Shown here: positions 13,343 to 26,082 of the stretch, in pieces
Layout: every line of letters starts with the position of its first letter
How positions within the stretch are numbered: the first letter of the stretch is position 1
Assembly (NCBI GenBank): GCA_024305405.1
Contig: JAKNDB010000088.1
Location: forward strand, 1,506,001-1,570,000
Origin: Dirofilaria immitis
Taxonomy: Eukaryota > Nematoda > Chromadorea > Rhabditida > Onchocercidae
Direction of reading: 5' to 3'
Length of the DNA stretch: 64,000 nucleotides
The notes under the pieces: generated by a model
Databases searched by the model: none
What the model saw: the letters and a program-made list of their open reading frames with translations, nothing else
What the model was told of the DNA's origin: nothing
Position numbers and translations under genes: made by a program

Positions 13343-13552
13343 ATTATTTGTCTAATATAGTAATACAGGTAATTCTTTGCTCGATTTGTCTAATATGGAA
13401 ATACAGGTAATTGTTTGTTCAACTGTTTGATTAGCAATATAGATAATTGTTTGCTTAACTGTTTGGATTAGTAATACAGGTAAATATTTGTTTAACTGTT
13501 TGAACTAGCAATACAGGTTTGTTTAATTTGTTTGTATTAGCAATGCAATAGA
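13343..13552. repeat. Degenerate tandem repeat of about 42 bp upstream of repeat-protein gene
   Basis: About five units share TTAGCAATACAGGTAATTG and TTTGTTTAACTGTTTG. It sits 270-470 bases upstream of the start of the minus-strand repeat-protein gene, so it lies in its likely promoter. Confidence 0.6.
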
Positions 13553-13553
13553 T

Positions 13554-13580
13554 AAAATCTGGAAATTTTCCAGATTTTAA
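13554..13580. repeat. Near-perfect 25-bp palindrome
   Basis: AAAATCTGGAAA is followed directly by its reverse complement with one extra T at the centre. It follows the 42-bp repeat array. Confidence 0.7.
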
Positions 13581-14051
13581 CAAGAATTAAAAGGAATTCC
13601 TTTATCACATAACAATTAAATTGTTCGATTTTATCAGTTAATCAATAGATTCGAATTATTTAAATAAACCCTTTTGTGATGAATAACAAATATTTGTCAA
13701 TTGGTATTTGGAACTATTAAATTGAAATAAAATTGCGGTAAATTGGAAGAAAAGAAAAAAATTTTAAATTTTAGAATAATTAGTTTAGAAAATAATTGAG
13801 AGAAATTTAAAATCTCATAACAATAATAATAATAAGTAATATCAATAAGTAATATCACTATTAATGACAAATAATAATATGAGTATCAACAATAATGATA
13901 AATAATAATATCAGTATCAATAATAAATAATAATACTAATATTACTTATTGATAGTCGTTAATTGATAATAATGACAATAAGCTGAACAAAAGAAAAATT
14001 TTAAATTCTAGATTAATTGATTTAAAAAACGATAAATAAATTTAAAACTTC

Positions 14052-14130
<79 letters not shown>
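14052..14130. repeat. (AAT)n microsatellite
   Basis: A pure run of about 26 AAT triplets, followed by imperfect copies to about 14180. Confidence 0.95.
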
Positions 14131-14134
<4 letters not shown>

Positions 14135-14689
14135 CATCAATATTAATAATTGATAATAATGATAATAATAAATCATTAATAATCATAATTTCACAAATAT
14201 AAATGAATTCATAATAAGTTCGATGAAAGATAATTCAACGACCTTTTTCCAAATTAATAAAAGTGTATATCCGATACTTTTGAATGCAAACAACCACTCG
14301 TTAAACAAGAATAGAATTCAAAATAATCTAATTTAATTATTTGTAAAACCATTTTATAATTTTTTATTTTGTAAAATTTCATTTCTTAAATTTAATTTTT
14401 GCAAATTTTACTTTTCAAATTTACCATTTTTCTAATTTCATATGAACAAATATATCGAGAAATTCGAGAATTAATGACGATTCGAGAATTAATGATGATA
14501 ATTAAAGCGATAATAAGCTACTAAGCATATTGAGTGATAATTTTGATAAAATATAATTTTATAAACATTTTGATAAAATATAATTTTATAAACAATTATT
14601 GCAAAATTTGATTGAGCGAAAAACAAATATGCAAATTTTCATTTTAGATTTTATCAGTTTTTTTCATTATGTTAATGCTACTTTTTAAT

Positions 14690-14998
14690 TTTGATCATAC
14701 TGAATTTGAACTTAAATATAGATGTTCATTTGGATAATATTTACAGTATAATTTAAATTGTTCCTAATTTAAACTTAGATCATTCCAAAACTTTCATTTA
14801 AACAATATCACATTTCTATTTTGATCATACAAGACCAATCATGCCATATTTCAATTTAGATCATGCAAGATTTTAATCTAGATTACGCTAAACTTGAATT
14901 TGGATCATAAATTTTAATTGGATTTTCATTTAGACAATGCTGCATATCGATTTTGATCATGTCGGATTTTAGTTTAAATTATGCCGGGTTTGCGGTCA
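14690..14998. repeat. Degenerate repeat of TTTTGATCATGC-type words
   Basis: TTTGATCATAC, TAGATCATTCC, TTGATCATACAAG, TAGATCATGCAAG, TGATCATGTCGG and similar words recur every 20-60 bases together with AATTTAGA. It is probably an old, decayed minisatellite. Confidence 0.45.
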
Positions 14999-16072
14999 TT
15001 CGAATTTCGGATCAACAAATAGAAATTAATATAATCAATGTGACATTTATACATCAAGTTGATATGATTTTAATCCTTATTCACCATTCTAACAAACTAT
15101 TATAGACGGTGAGCTATTATAAATGGTATGTTTCCTAAAGCGAAAGTATGGTTTTAGTAGTTATGATTTCTGTTGGTTGGCAACGGTAATTTGCAATGCG
15201 GGAAATAGTGCTGCGTTTAGCGATAAGCTTAGGTCGATAAGGGTGAGTTGAGATATTGCTATGATGTGAGGGAGTTTTAGACTTGATGAGAAGTAGAAAG
15301 ATTGCTGTGGTTAGGAAGATGGCGGAGGTTGTATAATTTTTTGAAATAGCATGGGATATTTTGAAACTAAGAAAAATTGCACATAATAACATTGTGTAAT
15401 GTTTGTGATAATTGAGAATGCAAAAAATATGTTATGCTAGAAGAGACAGCAGGGATTGATAAAAATGATGAAATATTGCACTGATTAGCATGACTGTGAA
15501 TGATAATTATATAATTTAGTATTTTGAAAACTGGAAACTATTGAATTACTTGAATTGATTATTTATTTATTATATTAATTTTATCTAAGTTTCATCTCTT
15601 TTTTCAAAATTTTTTTTAGATGATTATTAGCCGTTTTATTTTATTACTAATTCATATTTTTAATTTCATATTATCTTATATTATTAATTTATTAATTCTA
15701 TTAAGATATTACTAATTTGAAATGTTTGTTGATATTTTTATAATATTTTTGTAATTTAATTTTCTAATAATGTTTTTCTCTAATTCATTTATAGGAATTT
15801 TAGATTTATTGTGCTACAAAAGTTTGAAATATAAATAAGAAAACAAAGAGTTGTAATGATTTTTAGACGAACAATTCGAAAAAATAATATATTCCGTGAA
15901 TATTTCTAATATCTCTTTTCAATGATATGATTTTTTTAATTAATTTTATCATTAAAATTTTGTCTATCAGTTGACGAATTAATTGTTTATCACAGATATT
16001 TATTTATTTATTTACAATTCTGAATAGGCTCGTATGTTATAAAATATTTCATTTTATAGTTTGATTAATTGC

Positions 16073-16110
16073 AGCAAAAGGAGATGATCTATTGATAAAA
16101 TTGATTTGAA
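16073..16110 (+). promoter_or_regulatory. Possible trans-splice acceptor upstream of BROX
   Basis: GATTAATTGCAG ends at 16074, 36 bases before the BROX start codon, and no upstream coding exon is visible. It could be a spliced-leader acceptor or a cis acceptor of a non-coding first exon. Confidence 0.4.
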
Positions 16111-18598
16111 ATGGCGCATTGGTTTCATCGAAATCCAATCAAAGCAACAGAACATGTAGATTTCCAGCTCAAATCAGTCCTTACTACTTCACAAACATCG
16201 AAAATTTGCAAGTATATATTTGATTTTTATTTATTTTGAAATCTTATTTACCTTTTGTATTTTCACGGCATTTAATATGATATGATATTTATTAATATTA
16301 GAACATTCAATTACTGATATTATTAATAAATAGTTTAATACGTATGAGAATAAATGATATAATATTGTAGAAAAGTTTGGAGCATCTTTCCGCATAGAGT
16401 TGAGATCTTCAGGTGAATTGTGATTGTAACACATTTCCGGATTTTTGGTCAAAGCACTCTTCCGCATTAGGCTTATGCGTTGTATGTATAAATTGTATTT
16501 CTGATTGGTGATAAAATAGGTTAGTAAAGTTGTAAGATTGAAATTGGTAAGATCGTAAGATAATAAAGAAATGGTTAATTCAAAACTATTCCTTTTAGTG
16601 AGCTTCGCTTAAGGCGTGCACATCTTTTGGAACATTTCAAAGATGCTAGTAATGATTTGGATGTATTGGACGATGATTTTAAGCAGTATCTATCGTTATT
16701 TAGTGGTTTCGTATTTGCTGTTGATCATGATAATACAAAACCTAGCAAACTTACTGCACTCATTCGTTTTCGGTGGTGCAATTCAATGCTTGGTTCAGTA
16801 GCAACGTAAGTATTCATTCTTGATTAATGATTAAAAATGAAACTATTCTAAATGGAAGTTCAGTTTATTTATTCTCTTAGTTATTCATTCTTCAGTTTTT
16901 TTATTTATTCATAGCTTTCGAACACAAAATAATTAATTATTGGTTTTAGCGAAGTTAATGACAGCTGGTTTGAATTGCTGAATATTTGTGTAAATATGGC
17001 TTTATGGTTATCAAAACATGCGGCATGGATTGCTGCAAAAGATGAAGTATTTGAAGGTGATGCTAAAAAAGCACATACTTGTTTGCGACGTGCTGCTGGA
17101 ATACTAATTTTCGTACGCGAAAGTGCTGGTATCTTTTTTGAGAAAAAATTGTGCTAGACTTTATTTTTTATTAAAATTTTGAATGAATCAAAGGAAATGA
17201 AGTCGAGAATTGCACTAATTTACATTTGATTTCTGCTTTATTTTTATTTCGTATTTATTCATATTTTGCGAATCATTTCAGTGACTTGATAGACTATTCA
17301 TTTCATTTCAGATCGAGTTACTGGATTAACTTCATTTCCCGGTTCAGATTTTGATTCAGCAGTACTTACCGCTTATATCAATCAATTCACAGCTGAAGCA
17401 CAAGAAATTACCGTAGCACGTGCTATCGAATTGAAACATAGTCCTGGTTTAATTACAGCATTAGCTTATGAGACTAGTCATTTGTTCACGCAAGCAGGTC
17501 AGTATTCATAAGAATTTGTAAACATTTTTCTTTTAATTATTGACTTATTTTACTTTTTGTTTAGTTAAATTATTTTGTTCATTTCCATATTTTATTTATT
17601 GAAAAACGAATATCATTTCTTCTTAAAAGGTTTGAAAATAAGTAGAGATATCTTGTTTCGCATAGTTACTGATATTTAATCCAAATTATTTTTTGACTTG
17701 GTGATCATCTTTGCATTTATCGCAATTAATAACTGTTCAATTTTTGGAAGTATTTAGATGGAAGTCTGGGAAAATTAGATCAACTATTATTTGGAAAGTG
17801 GCGCTATTATCTTCAACTCAAGTCCCAAATATATACAGCATATGCTTATGCTTTTTGGGTGAAAATCTACTATCTCAAGATAAATGCGGTGAAGCAGTAA
17901 GAGCATGTAGAGAAGGTGTCTCATGTTTCGATGTCGCTGCCGATTTTGTTGGAAAATATCGTAAAACTAATGGGCCAGGTAATACCAATTTTCTTATTCA
18001 CTATTAAGAGAAAAAAATTTCATAATATGTAGAAATAAATATGGACAGTCCATATATTCGATTTTTTTTTGAAAAAAACGATTTTTTAAAAATTTTCGAT
18101 GATTTTCTTTCTTAGATTTTTAGAAATCATGATTTTTTCTAAATTTAGGGACTACTGCGAAACCTGAATCTCACCTATTTTTCGCCGTATTCGACCATTA
18201 CTTGAACGACACATGGATAAAGCTGTGCGTGAAAATGGTTTTATTTATCATCAGAAAGTGCCGGACATATGTCCAGAACCGGAAAGAAAGCCTACCTTCG
18301 GTTTGGTTGAAGCAGAACCATTCGTGATGCCGAACATGAACCCGGTAATTGACAGTTGTAGTCCAATTTTATTGAATGCTATGATTTTAATAAGTGATGT
18401 TAAGCTTTGCTTTATTCGTATCTTCTTTTTATAGTTATGGACACCAACTGTTTATGCAGCATTTGATATATCAAAAGCAAAATGCCGGATTTCACAAAGG
18501 TGAAGAAAAGCAGCAAAACATTGCCATCCGTGCAGGAAGTGAAGGTCTATGAAACGGAACATGATCCAGGCAGTCAAAGTGGTTGTACAGTTTCATGA
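16111..18598 (+). CDS. BROX: BRO1-domain protein BROX with C-terminal CAAX box; three apparent frameshifts
   Basis: BROX is a BRO1-domain protein that binds ESCRT-III (CHMP4/5) and is farnesylated. There are seven exons: 16111-16211, 16599-16805, 16950-17128, 17312-17497, 17758-17978, 18149-18344 and 18435-18598. It starts MAHWFHRNPIKAT, as the family does, then SKICNELRLRRAHLLE. Exon 4 gives EAQEITVARAIELKHSPGLI and TALAYET, the strongest family signature; exon 5 gives DKCGEAVRA; exon 6 gives RENGFIYHQKVPD. The protein ends GCTVS, a plausible CAAX prenylation site. Three exons each need one extra base in a homopolymer: T run 17852-17856, T run 18178-18182 and A run 18479-18482. With these bases counted the length is 418 aa, close to the usual 411. 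Protein-level conservation on both sides of every break suggests sequencing error rather than a pseudogene, but the latter is not excluded. Confidence 0.93.
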
Positions 18599-19005
18599 GT
18601 CGTTTAGAAAATAGCATTAAAAATAATATGTGTCTTTTTTTCTGCAGTAATGTCTTTCTGTTGTTAATCCGATTCTAATTCTAGTCCAGAAATCAATTTT
18701 CGAACTGCTTACTTTTAACTTTGTTGTATGTTAAACTTGTTGGAAGTTCAATAAGAAGTTTTAAACTGTATTACTGAGTCGAAATGGATTATAGATTATT
18801 ATTGGATTGAACGAAAATATGTGGGGACGAGAAATGTAGATTTTTTAGACTGATTAAAATTTTAATATATCTAAAATTTCAAAAAGAAAAACTACAACCA
18901 GTTATTTACACTATCAAGAATATCAAGATTATGAGCAATTAATACTATTTTTTAGACAACATAAGTTTCCGGTAGTTCTTTTTTATTCTCTAGTTTTTTA
19001 TATTT

Positions 19006-19174
19006 TAGTTAATATATTTCACCTTTTTTTTTTTCAGTTTTCAAAAGAAACGTTTTAAGCAAATGCCAAATCAAATTTTTTGTCCATTCCGAAAATTGAT
19101 AATTTTTATTGTAATTTGTACTTTATAACTGAATAATAAAATATTCGATTCTGTAAAAAATTTCTTAATAACTT
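19006..19174. repeat. Direct repeat copy 1 (about 170 bp)
   Basis: This copy contains CAAAAGAAACGTTTTAAGC, TTGTCCATTCCGAAAATTGA and TTTATAACTGAATAAT. The second copy lies about 368 bases downstream and differs at scattered positions. It carries an AATAAA at 19135-19140. Confidence 0.85.
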
Positions 19175-19373
19175 GTTTAAAGTTATTTAAATGGAATCCA
19201 TCGTGATGCCTATGGTAATCAGAGGACTATTTATTTAGTGTTATTTTTTAAATTGTAAATCAGTTTCAAAAAAATTATCATTTGTTTATTTTTATATTCC
19301 ATGACATTCATCTTTTCTATATTTAGCTTCAGTCATTATTTACAGCATTTTTTTCGGAAAAGGAAAAACTGTA

Positions 19374-19543
19374 TAGTTTGATATATTTCACCTTTTTTCA
19401 ATTTTCAAAAGAAGCGTTTTAAGCAAATGCCAAACCAAATTTCTTGTCCATTCCGAAAGTTGATAATTTTTATTGTAATTTGTGCTTTATAACTGAATAA
19501 TATAATATTCGATTCTGTAGAAAATTCCTTAATAACTTGCTTT
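19374..19543. repeat. Direct repeat copy 2 (about 170 bp)
   Basis: The partner of 19006-19174, in the same orientation. The differences are mostly single-base substitutions (for example GAAACG to GAAGCG). No terminal inverted repeats or open frame are visible, so this is a segmental duplication or a dispersed repeat of unknown type. Confidence 0.85.
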
Positions 19544-19727
19544 GTATATTATTTTTAATATTAATAAAAAGTTGATTCATTTATTGAAGTTCATTTCTTT
19601 CTAACAAAGCAATCTTTTGACTAAAAAAAAATGAAAGATTTATAAGTCGAGATGATTCGATTTTTGCGGATAAACTATAGCGAGTTTAAATTATTTTAAA
19701 ATTTTTATTTAAGTTCAATTTGAATTA

Positions 19728-19800
19728 CACAAATGATATTGTCAGATTTGATAGTCGTTAAACCCACAAATGATATTGTCAGATTTGATAGTCGTTAAAC
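19728..19800. repeat. Perfect tandem duplication of a 37-bp unit
   Basis: CACAAATGATATTGTCAG and TTTGATAGTCGTTAAAC occur as two identical adjacent copies with no mismatch. Confidence 0.95.
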
Positions 19801-22584
19801 TATTCCTGGTTCTCATTAGTCTTAAGCATTCGTAAATTGTTAGCATAATCAAATATGACAAAAATCTAACAGATAGCAAACATGAAAAGGTCAGTAAAAT
19901 TTAATAAATACTACCATAATAAGCATATATTTAAGTGATAAGAAGTATTGATAAAATTTTCGGAAATAAATATATAACTTGAATTTGAATGCTTGTTATG
20001 TTTTTAATCACATTTCAAACGTTCTAACCTTCTTTCAGATAATTGATCTATTTATTGGTAATTGATTAACAATTAGCAATAATTGCTACGTAAAATATTT
20101 ATTTGATCTAACCGACTTGTTTAAAATGTCAAATTTTCAAACTTTATATTCTATTTTTTTCCCCAATTTATATATGAAATCTATACATACATATTGATGT
20201 TGTTTTATTAGAGATAAAATTTATCATTCTATTATTTCACTAGAATGAATATATATATATATACATATATATCTATAGCTAATCATAGCTGTTAAGCTAA
20301 GCAATTTATCTTAGAATTTTTTTCCTTTCTTTTTATAGAAGAAAAACAAAAAAAAAAACAGAGGAACGAACTTGTCGAGAATGATAAATATAGTTGGATT
20401 AGGAAAAAAAGAAAATTTTTTTCTATCATTTAAATGCTAACTTATAAAAATTTAAATTTATCATTTTTAACAAATAATAAATGAGAAAATAATTTATAAC
20501 TCTTTTTCCCATCATTTATATCATAATATTCATATTTAAACTGATAAATTAATGAAGTTTTTGTTTTCGTTTTTTTTTCTAATCATCAATATGATAAATT
20601 AAATTTCATTTTAGTTTGTATCGATTTATTGATTTTGTTTATCAAATTGCAATATATCTACAAACAAATTATGCAAATATTTATTTTTCCCCATAAAATG
20701 CTGCCAGTTTTTTGATTATATCATATTATTATATTGCCAATTGATAAATAAAATCAATAAATCGATATAATATATACGTATGTTTTTGCATAGTTTGTTT
20801 ACTGATATGTTTGTTAATAAAAAACTGATGAATAAAACTAATAAAATAAAAATTAAATTGTCCCCTCAAAAGAAAAAAATATACGTATTAAATTGGTTAG
20901 CAATAAAAATTTTAATTAAAATAAGTTTATGAAAAAAAGAAAGAAAGAAATGTTATTCACAAAAAGTTTTTTATTTTTTGGATAAAAATATTCATTTTAA
21001 TTAATTTCTTATCACTGATATTGATAAATTAAATTTCATTTTTTCTTTTTTATTTCATTTCAATTCATTCAATTGTTTTTAAATTTAATAAAAAGGATAA
21101 ATTTCAGTGAAATTATAATTCGTATTTTTTTTCAAATTTCATATTAATATTTTATAAAAGAAATGAAATAACAAATTTTAAATTGCAATTAATTTATTCA
21201 ATTACTTCTCATACGTAAGTTTTTTTCATTCACTTTTTTTTTTTTAATATTTTATTATGAAAGATTTTATAAGAAATGAAAAAAATTTTTATTAAAATAT
21301 AATTAAATAATTAATTTGATATTTATGAATGAAATGGAATCAAAATTAAAATTTTTTTCCTTAATTTTAAATAGAAAGAATGAAAAAAAACGAAATATTA
21401 TTTCTTTTTTCAATCAATTATTATATTTTAGATTAATTTTCAATAACAAAAACATAAAAAATTATTATTAATATTTTCATCATATTTCATAGCTTTTTTT
21501 TAATTTTTTAAAATATCTAATCGATTATTAAAATTTCTATCTTTTCATTTAAAAAAAAACAGAAAACTTTTTAATAAAATAGAAATATTTGTTTATTTAT
21601 TTGGTATATTTTTAAAAATAATAATATGATAAAAGTTAGCATAAATGTTAAATTATATCTTATCAAGTTTGATTGATAATGGAAGTTAAAAGAAAAAAAA
21701 GTATCGAATGATTGAATAATATGTCAATCTTGTAAGCTTATCATGAATTATTATCACTGCTCTTATTTTTTTTTGGTCAAGAAATTTTTGACATAAATAT
21801 TAATCTGTTATATAATATTTTACCGTATCTTTATTATGTTAACATCTCACTAAGCAATTTCTTTTCTTTTTCTCTCTTTCTTTCTTTCTTTCTCTCTCTC
21901 TCTCTCTCTGTTTTCTTCTATTTCGTCTTTTTTAAATAATAAATAAACGAAATTTTTATAAATTTCTGATATGAATAATGTTGAAATACGAAGTAAAGAG
22001 AAATTGTGCATTGTATTTTAAATTTTTGAATAAATTAAAATTAAAAAAAAAAGAAATGAATACAAGAGATAAGAATGATAAGTTCGACAAATAAAAGGTA
22101 AAGATAAGAATGATAAGTTCGACGAATAAGAAAACGTGAAATAATGCGGAATGAAGGTAAGTATAATAGGTTGAATGAATAGGAAAGCAATGCATGAACA
22201 ACAAGAAGTAAAGATGAAGAAAAAATGATAAACGAATAAAAAAGGTCATGGAGGAACAGTGAATAATAAGATGAACAAATAAGAAAACAATGGAAGAACG
22301 ACAAAGATTAAAGATAAAAATGATAAGATGGATAAGTTAGTAAAGTTATGCAAGAATAATAAGAAATAAAACTTAAAAGCTTTCAATTCGATGATATGTT
22401 TTAATATTAAATATAAAATTCTTGTCATTATCAGATAATTTCAAAATTGAAATTATCTTAAAATTTCTATATCTTCTATTTAATTTATCGATGCATAATA
22501 ACAGATGATCTGTTCATTGATAGATAGATGGAACACATTGATAAGTACATTGATAGATACACTGATAAATATATGGATTGATGC

Positions 22585-22632
22585 ATGAATGGTTGGATGG
22601 ATGGATGGAATGGATGGATGGATGAATGGACG
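22585..22632. repeat. GGAT tetranucleotide repeat
   Basis: GGAT units with minor interruptions (GGAATGGAT, GAATGGAC). The minus-strand frame encodes Ile-His-Pro-Ser repeats with no sign of being a gene. Confidence 0.85.
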
Positions 22633-22796
22633 ACGATTACGCAAAAGAAAGTATATATGACGAAAGTTCAAAAAATGTTTTTGAATTTCCTTCCATTATA
22701 TTCTCCTTCGTAATTCCTCTTTTCTTATCCATTATTATTACTAACTATTTTCACATCATTCATTAACATTATTTATTATTATTATAACTATATTAT

Positions 22797-22801
22797 CATT
22801 A

Positions 22802-22856
<55 letters not shown>

Positions 22857-23178
22857 TATTATTATTACTGTATTATTATTTTTAATTTTATCGCTGTAAT
22901 ATTACGTTTACTGTACTATTTTTATTATTATTACTGTATTATTATTATTACTATTATTATTGCTATTACTGTATTATTATTATTATTACTATTATTACTG
23001 TATTATTTTTATTATTATTAATAAAAATATATTATTTTTTTATAAAAATAATTTTTAATATTATTATTGTAATATTATTATTATTATCACTGTATTATTA
23101 TTATTATTGCACTATTATTGTTATTATTATTATTATTATTAATATTATTACCATTGTATTATTGTTATTGTTGCTACT

Positions 23179-23231
<53 letters not shown>

Positions 23232-23284
23232 GTTAATACTATTATTATTGCTATTATTATTATCACTACACTATTATTATTATT
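22797..23284. repeat. Long compound (TTA)n array
   Basis: About 490 bases of TTA/ATT triplets interrupted by CTGTATTATT, TGTTA and short AT stretches. The CTGTATTATTATTATTACTATT word recurs several times, so a higher-order unit of about 40-50 bp can be seen. Confidence 0.9.
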
Positions 23285-23719
23285 CAAAAAGAAGTTTTTT
23301 CAATTTTAAAATTATCGCTATCAATTTTATTCGCCTTAAAATCTATTTTGATATTCTGACAATTTTTGCTTAGTTCTTTTTCAGCTTACTAAAATTTAGT
23401 ATTTTTTAAATCTTAAAATTTAATAATGACAGGAAATGACTAATCTGATAAACAATGATTGATCTGATAAACAGCTTATGATAAAACGACATGCAAAAAT
23501 ATATCAATTAATTTGTAATTATCAATTAATCAATATATTTGTAAACAGTAAAGATATCGAAATGATAAAAGATTGAAAATGATAAAGTATGGGGAGAATT
23601 TAAAGTTATCTCGATATATTGTATTGATATATTAATTAACAATAATTCATATTAATTCAATTCAATTATTGGTCATTTGAAAATTTAACTTATCAAATAC
23701 ATTTGATAATCATCGATTT

Positions 23720-23791
<72 letters not shown>
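23720..23791. repeat. (TA)n microsatellite
   Basis: About 35 uninterrupted TA dinucleotides. Confidence 0.95.
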
Positions 23792-23793
<2 letters not shown>

Positions 23794-24369
23794 AAGCAAT
23801 CAACAATGTGAAATAATTTATTATTGAAAAAGCAAAATTAATATCAAATTCAAATTTAAATTAATTTTGCTTTTGATATAAATGTTGTAAGTTACCGTTT
23901 TGTCATTGATATAAAATTTACAATGAAAAGAAACTTTCAATATTCTTTTTCAAATTTAAATTAAATTGATTTATGTTTAATTTAAATGTTATGAATTACT
24001 CTTTTTTCTTTCCCATATATAATATTAATCAAATTTTTTTTCAAATGGATCAATTTTAAACTTTAAATTTTGGTTTTAACTTTTAATTTTAATTTTTAAT
24101 TTTGAATTTTAAATTCAAATTAATAATTAATCAAATATGTATTTGAAATATTATTTCGCCTAATTTGAAACGCTTATATTCTAATATTTACTAAAAGAAA
24201 AAAAAGCAAAATTTATATAAAATTTGCTCATGAAACTGAACAAATGAAAGAACGAAATAATATGTGAAAAAATATTATACTAAAATATTCCTAAAATTGC
24301 CATCAAAAATTTTAGATCCAACTTATCCGAATTGATTTAAATATCGATTTAGTACCATATATAAAGCTA

Positions 24370-24419
24370 AATTTTAGTATCAATCAAATTTATCATATCG
24401 AAATTATTATCAATTAGAA
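24370..24419. repeat. Perfect 50-bp direct repeat, copy 1
   Basis: Begins AATTTTAGTATCAATC and ends TATCAATTAGAA. It is identical to the copy at 24527-24576. Confidence 0.9.
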
Positions 24420-24526
24420 ATAATCTGTGTAAAAAGAAAAGTATTAATGAGTTTTTTTCTCGAGATTTCTTGAATAGAATTAATTTTTGCTAACAATAGT
24501 TCGTATAGTTTTGAATTTTTAGTAGT

Positions 24527-24576
24527 AATTTTAGTATCAATCAAATTTATCATATCGAAATTATTATCAATTAGAA
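24527..24576. repeat. Perfect 50-bp direct repeat, copy 2
   Basis: Identical to 24370-24419, with start points 157 bases apart and unrelated flanks. This implies a recent duplication. Confidence 0.9.
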
Positions 24577-25033
24577 CAAATAATTGATAAATTTAAGCCG
24601 AAATATCTTTTCTTCCTTTTTCGCTTTTTCGTATTTCTTTTTCATTTCTCATTTTTCACTTCTTTTTTTCTTTAATTTTTCTAATTAAACTTTCAAATTT
24701 TCTTTTTCTTTCTATTTTTCCTTTCTCTTTTCTCTTTCTCTTTCTCTTCTTCTTTTTCTTTTTTGTTTATTCTTTTTTCGTATTATTTTCATTTAATTTA
24801 AATATTATTGAAATTAGAAGAAAGAAAAGAAAGAAAGAAAAGTAAAAATTGTTTAAATTAAAAATTTATTATAAAAATTATTTTTTAGAAGGAAGAAAAA
24901 AAAAGAAGAAGCCAATTTCACTTTATTTATTTATTTATTTTTTTAACTAAAAAATAAAAAAATTTAATCCCTTCAATCGATATTATATATGTATTTTAGT
25001 ATATGATAAAGCTAGGCTAGCCTAGGCTATTAA

Positions 25034-25065
25034 TGCTTCATCATATATATATATATGATGAAGCA
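25034..25065. repeat. Perfect 32-bp palindrome
   Basis: TGCTTCATCATATATA is followed immediately by its exact reverse complement. Just upstream (about 25007-25026) lies a second palindrome, CTAGGCTAGCCTAG, unusual here for its GC content. Confidence 0.9.
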
Positions 25066-25183
25066 ATATTCAAATATTTAGCCAAACTTGATATATACGG
25101 CCAAATTTTATCTATCTAATTAATCTATACTCTCTATTAACTCCTCTTAAATGAAGTTCTCTCTATTAATCGTTGTTCATCAA

Positions 25184-25336
25184 AATACTTCCATTTCTCT
25201 TTCTTTCTTTCTTTCTCTCTCTCTCTCTTCCTCCCTTTCTTTCTCTCCAGTTCAAATTTTTCACCATCAAAATTAGAAGAATGAGAGAGAGACAGAGAGA
25301 GACAGAGAAAGAGAGAGAGAGAGAAAAGCTTAAAAA
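25184..25336. repeat. CT-rich tract facing GA-rich tract
   Basis: A CTTT/CTCT tract (25196-25250) is followed by a GAGA tract (25280-25327). The two can pair and give mirror open frames on both strands. No gene is inferred. Confidence 0.8.
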
Positions 25337-25835
25337 GATGCTTAATGATGATGATAATAGGCAGATAGTAGATAATAATAATAATAATGATGATAATAAT
25401 AATAATAATGAGAAGAGGAGAAAATGATGGGAAGCAAAACTGGAAGCAAAAAAAGTTTGGAAAAATTCGTTTATTGAGAAAATGAAAACAAGAAATCATG
25501 ATAAAATAATAATGATAATAATAATGATGATTAATTATAAGAAGAAGAGTGAAAGAGATGGAAAAAAGAAAGAGAAAAGTGTGGGAAAGGAGAAAAGAAA
25601 AAGAAACAAAGACTTGGAAGAGTTTATTATTATTTAGGCAAATGAAAATGGTAATTGTAATAATGATAAGATTGGGAAAGAGAAGGAGTATAGAGAATGA
25701 AGAGATTAGTAGCAAATAGGAAAGGGAGGAGAAAAAAAAGAAAAAGATAATTCAAAATAATGATGAGATGAATGAAGAAGAAACGAAATAATTGATGAAA
25801 ATTGGAAACGAAGACGATTTCACTTTTTCTCTTCC

Positions 25836-25860
25836 TTTTCTTCTTCTCTCTCTCTCTCTC

Positions 25861-25896
<36 letters not shown>
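25836..25896. repeat. (CT)n tract
   Basis: About 60 bases of nearly pure CT dinucleotides with CTCC interruptions. Confidence 0.9.
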
Positions 25897-25897
<1 letters not shown>

Positions 25898-26082
25898 ACT
25901 TGCGTCAAATCAATGAATAAAAATTTTATCAATAACGAATCATCTTTATTGTTATCATCAATTTTTTACGCCTTTTTATATATCAAGCATTTGATTTTCT
26001 CAATCATTTCATTGACAATTATTTTCATATGGGAATCGATTTCTCTCGGTGGAAAAGGTATGTCTACTGAGGGAAAAGAGTA

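Larger units (their letters stand above)
13079..16072. other. Intergenic region between divergent genes
   Basis: This separates the repeat-protein gene (minus) from BROX (plus). It contains the 42-bp array, a palindrome, AAT microsatellites (about 13810-13940 and 14052-14130) and a degenerate repeat of GATCATGC/ATTTTAATTTAGATCAT words at about 14690-15000. The part from about 15000 to 15480 is visibly less AT-rich, but I see no gene in it. Confidence 0.55.

Noticed and set aside
15135..15392. 85-codon minus-strand frame with a signal-peptide-like start in a less AT-rich patch
   Set aside because: No homology recognised, no splice partners, and the composition (Thr/Ile/Ser-rich) is not convincing. 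It could be checked by RNA-seq.
16111..18598. BROX as a pseudogene
   Set aside because: Three one-base deficits exist, but all are in homopolymers and other genes in the window show the same pattern, while splice sites, motifs and the CAAX end are intact. Kept as a coding gene with probable sequence errors.
22480..22671. Ile-His-Pro-Ser repeat frame on the minus strand
   Set aside because: It is generated by the GGAT tetranucleotide repeat.
23118..23309. Leu/Ile-rich hydrophobic open frame that looks like membrane segments
   Set aside because: It is a direct translation of the TTA repeat array.
25137..25715. Longest open frame of the window (192 codons, minus strand)
   Set aside because: It translates TAATAATAA and CT/GA tracts into Leu/Ile/Ser and Lys/Arg/Glu runs, with no domain, no splice context and an equally open opposite strand.
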